From assembly GCA_029948255.1 (NCBI GenBank), contig JALIZF010001921.1:558001-622000 (forward strand): a stretch of 64,000 nt of DNA. Reading direction: 5' to 3'. The notes under the pieces were generated by a model. That model was not told where the DNA came from. It saw only the letters and a program-made list of their open reading frames with translations, and did no database searches. Positions 35,190 through 45,700 of this stretch are shown here, one piece after another (within the stretch, counting starts at the first letter, position 1; every line of letters begins with the position of its first letter). This DNA is from Telmatactis stephensoni (taxonomy: Eukaryota > Cnidaria > Anthozoa > Actiniaria > Isophelliidae). A program made the position numbers and the translations under genes.

Positions 35190-35320
35190 GAGCGATAGCA
35201 CTAAAACCATGAAACAAGTACTAACTAAAAAGTACAAATAGTACTAATGAAACAATAGAAAACAATGCTACTATTTGTCTCTAGTTACTAAGTTATTTCA
35301 CGGTTTAAGTGTTATTGCTC
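35190..35320. mobile_element. 131-bp TA-flanked MITE absent from the paralogous locus
   Basis: It runs from GAGCGATAGCACTAAAACC to the complement-like GGTTTAAGTGTTATTGCTC, with TA at 35188-35189 and 35321-35322. The duplicated copy reads ACAGTAAAGCTT at 48984-48995 with a single TA and no insert. This defines both the ends and the TA target duplication, as in Tc1/mariner-type elements. Confidence 0.9.
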
Positions 35321-35459
35321 TAAAGCTTAGCGGGGTATTTATTGAGACAATGATTGAGTTTTCTGCTAATCAAAATGTCACCTATCCCAAAGTACAGGGC
35401 ATTTAATATGTCTCAGAGATGCAAGCACCAAATGTTGATATTATTTGATATTTTGTTCT

Positions 35460-36407
35460 GAGGGTCTCAATGGGGGGGTATCAGTCACGACTCACGCTTA
35501 AAAGAATCGCTTTTTCACGACTCACGGTTAATTTTTCCGAATCACGGTTAACGTAAGCGTTTTGACGAATTTCCGATATAGCATGAAGAAAAACTTCGTT
35601 TTGAATTGAATTGCTGTTTCTTTTTAGCTGCTTGTCTCTTTGGCAAAAATGTTAATACGTTTAGCTCTGATTCGCCATCGGATCCTATACTAGTAATGAA
35701 AACTCCAAGTCAAGCTGTTGTTGGGAAGCAATCCGAAAATTTTCAATCCTTCCGCCCATCTTTGCCAGACGATATAGCTTGAGTTCAAATAAACCCAAGC
35801 CGAACGTTTTGGCCTGTTCCTTGAGGCCCAGATCATCAATTATTTGCCTCTTGAGATCGTTGATCAAAGGTTGGTGATTAATCTTTAAACGGACCTTATC
35901 CCGCTCACAGGGCTTCTCTTCACCCGTCCGATAGAAGCTTACCATGCCTCTTATGACGGACATGGTCTTATAAACACAAGAGTTTTCTAAGTATTCGAGT
36001 ACAAGTACAAGTCGAAGCAAAAACACTATCACACGAATCACACAAGTTAGTCAATCATTGACACACTGAGGAGAGTAAAAACTGAGACGCCTGGACAAAG
36101 ACCACCATGCAACATGGACAAAGACCACCATGTGCAAGAGTGACATAGTGAGCGCCTGGCTGACGCCTATTCAACTCGCCCAGGAAGACCATGCAGGCAA
36201 CACTCAAATGTCATTGGTCTCACGCCCCAGCGCCACAGGAAAGTTCACCTAGACTTTAGATCACTTAAATGTACTATAAAAAACGAGAATCACGGCTCAC
36301 GCTACAAAAATTATTCACGGCTCACGATTACTTTTTTCGAATTTTCACGACTCACGGTTAATTTTTTAAGCGTTTCACGACTCACGCTTAACCCCATTGA
36401 GACCCTC
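35460..36407. mobile_element. 948-bp TIR transposon with 6-bp target duplication, absent from paralog
   Basis: The termini are GAGGGTCTCAATGGGG and its complement. TGTTCT flanks both sides (35454-35459 and 36408-36413), and a single TGTTCT remains at 49109-49114 in the other copy. Subterminal zones carry repeated CACGACTCACGCTTAA and CACGGTTAA motifs in both orientations. A 118-codon open frame on the - strand (35685-36041) occupies the centre. It does not resemble a transposase I know, so the element is probably non-autonomous. Confidence 0.88.
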
Positions 36408-36772
36408 TGTTCTTTGTGTCTAAAACGGCTTGTGTGCAAAATGTTGAGCTTAAAAAACCTGTGGTGACCTTATAATCAGAGGCTATTAAACGTTTTATTT
36501 TCCGCCCTGCCGTATGGTTATATGTGGTGTTAAAAAGCTTTTAATTAGTTAAATTTAGCATTTATTAGATATGAACTACTGAGTACTGTAAACTGTGAAA
36601 AGTATTTACAGAAGCCAAAAAAAATCTTGTCTTGATGGTCACGCGTGACCGGATTTGTCACGTAATATCACGCGTGCAATCCAAAAGGGTTTAACTGTTC
36701 AATGATCAGCACTTGTGCACAAGTCGAGTTTAATTTTTGAAAACCATTTGAAGAGATTATACAGAAATTATC

Positions 36773-39700
36773 ATGGAGCCGAGTGGTTCTAAATCGTCGC
36801 TCAACGATATCCAGTTTTATACACCAGAAAAGAACTTTGTACATGAAGAACAAGAAACTTGCGAAACGCAGCGTACAACAACAACAACATCGAGACAACT
36901 ATGGACTGCCCGAAAGCTTGTAATATTCGCTTTATTATCGTTTGTTTACTTCCTAACTTGGTGCTGTGTCAGTCTTTGGTCGTCGTTCTTACCAATTGAG
37001 GTATTATGTACTGGCTGGTTTTGCTACATTATAATTCTGATACATTGTCTATTTTCGCCAATGAGGACAATTGACCTTTTGATTAAGTTTAAGTGTGTTT
37101 TTTAAAAATACTTTTCCTCATAGGCTTCAAAACGTGGTGTTACTAGTACAGAAGTTGGTTTCATTTATGGTACATACAGTCTAGTTGCTTTTTTGGCTGC
37201 TTTTATTTATGGTCCAGTGCTGGTGAGTACTACAAATGTCCAGTGTGTATTGACTGAATCTATTAAATGATCTTGATTTGAAAAAAACAATTCTTATAAT
37301 CATAGATTCCCCAAACTGGTCCATATTTTGCCCTGTTTGCTGGTTTGTTTTTAAATGGGGGTGCAAGTTTAATCTGTGGGTAAGCAGTTTCATTGTATTT
37401 CAAAACTGGGCCTAGTTGCTTGAAGGTGGGTTCAGTGGTGGATCCAGGGGGTTCTATGGGTTCCACAGAACCCCCCTTGAAAGTTTTAAGCCATTTTTTG
37501 TCAAACAATCGACCAAAAATAGAGTGTTATAGACAGCTGGCTTTAAAAAATGGAACCCCCCTTGGAAAAATCCTGGATCCGCTACTGGGGTTAACACTAT
37601 CCCAGAGTTAAAATTGAAGGTTTTCTTTGGATGTATTTAACCTGTGGGTTAGCACTAATCTTCCCTCAAGTAACTAGACCCTGATATATTATGCATATAC
37701 AGTCAACTACACTATGGGGCATGTAATTAGGCTGGGACCAGACCCTATGGTGGACACTTTCTGGACCAGCTCTTTATAGTGTCCACCTTAGAGAGGTGTC
37801 CGCCTTAGAGGGAGTTTCATTACAGACAATATGGGGCATGCAATTAGGCTGTGACCAGACCCTAAGGTGGACACTCAGTCTGGACCAGCTCTTTATAGTG
37901 TCTGCCTTAGAGATGTGTCCGCCTTAGAGGGAGTTTCATTACAGACAATATGGGGCATTCAGTTATAGGCTGGGACCAAGTAAGTGTGTGTGCCTTAAAG
38001 AGGTGTGTGCCTTAGAGGGGTGTTCGCATCGAGGGATCAGAGTTCAATGGATTCCTTGCTTAGCTTGGGAGGGGGTCAAACACGGAGGCTTTGCCCAGAG
38101 ATTGAAGCCTTTAACCCTTTGCCATTTTTCAAGCAAGTGGTACCCCTTTCATATACCTTAATTATAAAGAAAATCAAGGACCCCATTCATTGGTTATCCA
38201 ACCATTCATTATTCCTAAGTTAACATTATAAATTCATGTTTGGACCCCATTTTAAATTTTCAGGTTCATAGACCTAATGACAGACCGTAAAATGTTTGCA
38301 ATCTACTGTTTTATTGTTCGTGCAGTGGGGGCATTAGGTGGAGCAGCATGTGAGACATCTATCATTGTTGTTGTCACAGACGAATTTAGAGAAAATATTG
38401 CTGTTGCTATAGTAAGTGATGATGTAATGATGACAAATGATGATGATGATGTAGCCTGGAAACACTGCAGCCTCACTTGGCATACCTCACTTTATGAGCT
38501 ATTATGTGAGGCTGGTGTATTGGCAGGCTACTAATAAAGGCTTGTGGATAATGAGGATAGGGTGGACAGATATGTCAAATGATGCTGATGATGGTAAAAA
38601 TACAGGATAGTAGGGAAGGGAGGGGAGGGAGGCAATATACAAATTATTGACTAGAAATGATGATAGTGATTATATTGCCAGGATGGTGATAATGGGATTG
38701 ATGATGGTGTTGATGATGTTGATGATGTTAATGATCTACAAAATGTTCTATCAGTATTAATTTTGTATTTACTTTTTCTTCAGAGTCTTTTACGAGTCTT
38801 TACAGGTTTAGGGTTCATAGTTGGACCAGTACTAGGTGGTGGACTATACCAAGTGAGTTTTTTCAAGAAAAAATAATAATATTGATTAGCAATAAATTAA
38901 TAAGGGACAGAATTATGGGAGGGGTGCAGGGAGGTGTACACCCCCTCCTGAGATGACTTTAACCATTTTCTTGTAGATACATTTCCAAAATACAGTGGAC
39001 TCAAACACTTTTGGGAATAGCTTTTAGTGTCTGGCGAGTTGTCTGCCTTAGAGGGAGTTTGTTACAGACAATATAAGGCAATTTATAAAGTTGGGACCAG
39101 GCAAAGAGTCCACCTTAGAAAGTTGTCCGCCTTACAGGGATGTCCACATTGAGTTAACTGTATACTCTTGACAGTTCCTGATCTCTATAATGATGCATAC
39201 CCTCTTGAAGGATACCATGGATCCGCCTTTAATTTGTTAATGATAATGGTCAACCAGTTCTTTAGAAGCCTAGCTTAACCAATGTTTTGATATTTTGTTA
39301 TGGCACAGGACAGGGCACAAGCTATCAGATGATAGTGTAGCAAAGTATAACTGTTTATTAAGTGACTAGTCATTTACAGGAGCTCAAGTGCAAATAGAGG
39401 GGGCATATTTTCATACAGGAAACAAAAATTGTGTGCACACTCTGTATAAATGCTTTAAGTGTGTTTGTGGGGGGGGGGGGGGGCAGTATAAATAGTGCTT
39501 TCTAAAAAAGGGAGGGCCAGCAAAAAGCACTGGGCATTATGTTTTCCATTTAGACTAGTGCCCCACCCACTTTGTGTGTGGCAAGTGAACTGTATCTATT
39601 GCTATCAAAGCTGTTTTATGTGAGATTCAGACAAAGTGCTTTATTTCAGGTTGGAGGATTTAGGCTTCCTATGGTTGTCACTGGTGGGTCATTGCTTGTA

Positions 39701-42700
39701 GCATTACCGTTAGTATGGCTGCTGCTCCCTAAAAGAGGTGAGGGCAGAGGGGGGAGTGTGCACGTGCAGAAGGGGGCAGTGGGAGAGTTGATGCAGGGGA
39801 GGGAGGAAAATTGTGCAGCATCAGCTGCAAGTTCAGCAAGCACATACAAACTACCGACGTTAATTAGGTTGCATTACATTTTTGTGATGGTGGTGTGGTG
39901 CACAGGGAGCCCGGCTTTTGATCCATTTCTTATATTGCGAAGCGCTGTAGAATATAGATAGCCCCCTGTAGTGCTTTTAAGCCATATGTCACCGGATACG
40001 TGATTACCAGTACATATCGTGACCTTTAGCTGAATGGCTTGTGTAATCCGAGCATTAAAAACATGAGGGCCGTTGGCGTGTAATAAGATCTCAGGGGTAA
40101 TTGAATTTGAATTTAGTAACGCACTCTCTAAATTACCGTACTCTATGGGAGTGCGTTACCCCTGAGATCTTATTTATACACGCCAACTGCCCTCATGTTT
40201 TTAATGCTCGGATTACACAAGCCATTCAGCTAAAGGTCACGATATGTACTGGTAATCACGTATCCGGTGACATATGGCTTAAAAGCACTACAGGGGGCTA
40301 TCTACAGCGCTTCGTAACATAAGAAATGGATCAAAAGCCGGGCTCCCTGTGTGTGGTGCAGCCAACATTGAAGTTTCAGTCTTCACTACTATTTTGACAA
40401 GTTTGTTACTTTTAGAAACGCATCACGCACAAAAGAAGAAAGGCAGGAAAATCAGGACTCTGAGACAAGCTTTTGCTATTCCTGCACTACTGGTTATGTG
40501 TAAGTACTTTTATCTTCTCAATGTCTTCTTAGAAGAAGGAATAACGACACTGAATTCCTACAAGAGGAGCTCACTGTCGCAACGTTTGTATGAATTGGCA
40601 TATGCGGGCAAGGCTAGGTTATTGCCAATTTAAATGTTTCTCGAGCTCAAATGCCACAAACTAAGCTAGTTGCATGCATAACTTCTCTTTCTCTCATGTA
40701 CACAAGCTAGCCAACCCCCGGAGCCAACCTTATGAGCTGCACAGCCAGCCGAGTAACATCGACATGGCGTTTCTCTTGCCAGGTGCAGCATATCTTATTG
40801 GTATTACAGCTATAGCTTTTATAGAACCAACACTGCAACCATTTGCACAAACGGTATGTAACAGTACAAGATACAAAGCTTATTACAACAAAGTTTTAGC
40901 TTTAAATTTGTCTTGTTGATTATTATTGGAATCCACACAGCTTTATCTTCAACCAACTTATATATTTCTTGTTTTATTCGGGTCCATGGCCCTTAATAAT
41001 ATTATAAAAACAAATACAGCATTTACAAGATGTGTCAAAAGTTTTAACACTGTATCCAATTTCAACCAATTTTCATCTACACTGCAAGACTGAACGGAAC
41101 CATGGAGAAATTCATGAAGAATGACCTCCTTTGATTCATTTTGTTTGTTACTTTTAGTTGGGGGTCAGTCCAGCTGGTGTTGGTCTCCTCTTCATGTGTA
41201 ATTGTGGCACTTACATGATCTGTACTCCCGCTATTGGATACATCCTAAACAGAAAGGTAATCAGAAAATAATTTCTACGTCTTTAATTTGCGTAAAAAAG
41301 AGATGAAAATGTTGACTTTTGTCCACAACAAAATTATTTCCATTGATTCGCTTTGGGGCTATTTAAAACTGTTTTCCGACCGCAAACGACTGGCGCATTC
41401 GCTGGTCGCTCGCCTCCTTTGGAATAACTGACTGAAACGGGTTTTAGAAATATCTCAAATGATGAGTTGGGTGAGGGGGGAACGAGGGGGCAATACGTCA
41501 CATTTGACTGTCGAAGGTATTTATAAGGACGCACACAGTGTCTTAGGGTGTTTTCCATTTAGTGGAACCAACCGGCCAGAACGTACGTGTTAGAAATTAT
41601 GTGGAAGTATGGCACATACGAGGAACTCGGGATGATTCTTAGGTAGCCATGGCAATCGTAACTCACGACCTTCGTGTTATTTTTTTTCAGCCTTGGAAAA
41701 GAACTTTCATCACGATTGGTGCATTTGGTATAGCAGTCTGTTTATTGTTTGTAGGGCCAGCTCCATTTCTATATAGCATTGGTGTACCAAGGTATGTTCA
41801 TTTTACAAGTTTTCATTATCTTGAGCCCAAAAAAGAAATCGAATTCAGTTCAGTCTTCACCTCGTGCTCTATCACGAGACCCTAAAGGAGTCCCAGGAAG
41901 TGTGAAGAAAAAAAGACAGAAAGAAAGGAGGGGGAAAAAGAAAAAGAAAAGTGAATACGGAGGCAAAAGTCAAATGCTTGGCTCCTAAATCAAATTGGTT
42001 TTCTCGTATGAGGATTATGCTCTCATATGCATTCTCTTCTATTTTAGGATAGAACGTTTGATCGTTATACCGTATGTTTGATGTAACGTTCTATTTACAG
42101 GACGGTGTGGAGCCTTGCAGTATCTTTTGGGTTCAGTGGTGTAACTTTTGCGTTATTTTTTGTTCCTGTTTTACCTGAACTACTGGAATGTTGTTAGTAA
42201 GTACCTATAAACCAATGTATCTCCTACCTTGCAGCTCTTAATCTAATGGCATCATTAAAGTGGTGGTTTCTGTTTGCCTTTTTATATAATATTCATTGAA
42301 ACATCTCAACCAATCAGACCGTTAGATTCAATGACGTTATGCATGCGTGTGTAATCACACGGTTTTCGACCAATCAGAGCGCGTGTAATTTAACAAATAC
42401 ATTCCATCTTCCTTGCGTCCTTGCTCTAATAGATGCACAGAAGACTTCAAAATTTGGTGAGAACAAAAAAGAACTGACTGTTGTTCTCACCCGTTTTGAC
42501 GTCTTCTGTTCATCTTTTAGAGTACAGACCCACGGAAAAATGGAATGTATTTGTTTTATATAATATTCATCAAAACAATCGTTCAACCAATCACAGCGCG
42601 CATAATATTCTATACTGTAATCACACACGGTTCTCGACCAATCAGAGCGCGCGTTATATACCAATTATTATATAAATACCAATTATTATATGAATTGTTT

Positions 42701-45700
42701 CTAGTGAACAAGGATTCCCTAAAGACATTTACACAGATTCATTGGTATCAGGTATATACACAGGATTCGCTAACTTAGGGTAAGTATGGGTGTGTCCCTA
42801 CACTAAGATTGCTTTTTACTGAAGTATACTGTATATAGCATACTACTATATGTAGTATATACAAATATTATAAAGATAATACACATATTCACTGGTATCA
42901 GGTATATACACAGGATTCGCTAACTTAGGGTAAGTATGGGTGTGTCCCTACACTAAGATTGCTTTTTACTGAAGTATACTGTATATAGCATACTACTATA
43001 TGTAGTATATACAAATATTATAAAGATAATACACATATTCACTGGTATCAGGTATATACACAGGATTCGCTAACTTAGGGTAAGTATGGGTGTGTCCCTA
43101 CACTAAGATTGCTTTTTACTGAAGTATACTGTATATAGCATACTACTATATGTAGTATATACAAATATTATAAAGATAATACACATATTCACTGGTATCA
43201 GGTATATACACAGGATTCGCTAACTTAGGGTAAGTATGGGTGTGTCCCTACACTAAGATTGCTTTTTACTGAAGTATACTGTATATAGCATACTACTATA
43301 TGTAGTATATACAAATATTATAAAGATAATACACATATTCACTGGTATCAGGTATATACACAGGATTCGCTAACTTAGGTTAAGTGTGGGTGTGTCCCTA
43401 TACTAACATTGCTTTTTACTGAAGTATACTGTATATAACATACTACTATATTTAGTATATACCAATATTATAAAGATAATATATATATTGCATGTAGTGA
43501 TAACATGTACATTATTTGTTACATGTATGCTGTATAATTTCATGGTATAGTCTAGCTATATCGTGCTCTACAGCAGGACGCATCATTTTATTATATTATA
43601 TTTTATTTCTTATAACTGTATTTATTGCATAATCTTTATTGAAACTGTACACTTGTTTCGACTTCTCTCTGATCCCTTTGAGCCTTTCCTCGCTGCTGCC
43701 AATCAGTGCTCCATTTCAAACCACATCTACACGAACACGTTTTTCCTTGAAAAGTTTTCCTTGAGAGCAGAGCTCACGTAACATTCAGTCTGTGAGGTCA
43801 TCCGTGCATCTATTTTTTAACCGCCGTATAGTTCTCAACCAATTAGAGCGTGCGTAATATAAACTAGTGCATTAAAGTTTTCCTTGACAAGTGGAACTTG
43901 CTTGTCTAGACGAACAGTGTCCAATTTTTCCTTGTCAAGTCAACTTGTTTAAAAGCTGGCTGGCGTGCCAGGTTTGTCCTTAATTGTGAGGGAAAACTTG
44001 TCAAGGTAAAGATTTGCTCGCTCGTGTAGACGGACAACTAGAGTAGATTTCGTGCCAAGGAAAACTTGCCGATTCGTCTAAAAAGAGTAAGGAAACATTT
44101 CAAGGAAAATAAACTTGCTTGTCTAGATGCGGCTATTATTGCGGGTACTCCTAGGTTATCTATCACGCGGGGGAGAACTCCTATCGGAAATAGGCGGGGA
44201 TGCTCGTCGTTACTTTTAGGGGTCAAAATCAGTGTTCTGGTATATCTTTTAGTGTATCTTAGACTTTAGTGGACTACCAAAGACTTAGTTGGTACCTTTT
44301 AGGGTGTTTATCAGTACATAAAATACCTAAAATAAGCATTACTGGGACGATTCTAATGATCTGACTTGTTTCTCTTGAGCACATCGATAAAGGAGTTTTT
44401 AGTTTTTTGATCCTTTGATTTTTTTGTTTTTGAATTGGTACCTTAATTTTAGGTGTACAAGTCAATTGTTGCCACTCCCACCAGGATAAGATTTATGTAC
44501 TTAATGTACCTACACCAGGATAAGATTAATGTAAATTTCCGACGAACATTCCCAACATCTTATATATAGGAGACCCCCCAGGGGTTATCAAGATATCCAC
44601 GTATCTAACTAAGGTTGCTTACCTTTAACTTTGCCTTTTACATGGAGATATTCCTTTTCATTGTCAGTGCTTTTATTGGCCCAGCTATCGGTGGAATATT
44701 AACAGGAAGTGTTGGATTTCCGTGGACGTGTACAGTAGGTTTACTTGACCGATATTCATTGTACAAATTAAATTATTTTTAAATACTTTAGTTAAATCTT
44801 TTCCAGATTCAGTTCCACAAAAATGTCTCGCGCACGTTTTTGAATCTTTTTGTAACAAAACAAAACAAAAAACAAAACAAAAAAATAGAAAACTTGACTT
44901 AAAGTAACATGTTGCCTCGTTTACTATTTCTTCAGTGAGGATGTTTGTCTTAGAATGTGTAATTCGAAAACGGATCACCGTCTTACGAAATGTGTTCTAT
45001 ATTTCATTTTGCCGTGCGTCTGTACTCTAATAGATGCAAAGACGTAGTTTGAACAAAAACATTTACAATACTGACGCATATATAGATCTATTTGTTTTAT
45101 ATATAAAATTTAGCAAAATATTTTAATCAATCAGAGCTCACGTAATGTCCAGTTTGTGAGGTCATCCGTGCATCTATTTTTTAACCGCCGTAAGGTTCTC
45201 GACCAATCAGAGCGCGCGTAATATAAACTAGTGCATTAAGGGCATGTTTCTAGCTAATAATTGTATTAAGCAAACAGTTGATCAATATATTCTTCCATTC
45301 ACAGATTATTGCTTTTATCGTTATTGGCAAGGTAAACTATGTTGCTACAGAGACTTTCTTATTTTGAGCTAAAAATAGATGGATGAAATGAAGGATAGAT
45401 TGAATATAAATTGATTGGAAATGAGAAAATCGGGAAAATAGAATCGGGTAGATTGTCAAGAAAAAGGGACAAAATAATGGTGAATAAATTATATTTAGAA
45501 TCGGAAAGAGACTGGTATAATTGAAAATGCTTGGATTTATAATTAGAAATATGAAAGGGACAATGAAAGAAAGGGAGATTAAAAATGAATGGTTGAGAAA
45601 TGATTTACTGCCTTTCTTTTTCCTTTAGGCTTTTATGGTTTCTGTGTTTTTCTCATGTAGAAGGTAATGTAAGCTTTCAAATTACTATTCTTTTAAGGTG

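Noticed and set aside
35685..36041. Independent - strand protein gene
   Set aside because: The frame lies wholly inside a transposon absent from the paralogous locus. No host gene family was recognised, so it is reported as part of the element.
40349..40633. 94-codon frame as a separate gene
   Set aside because: It overlaps the right end of a foldback element and exon 7 of transporter B (40416-40499). Only the exon part is supported.
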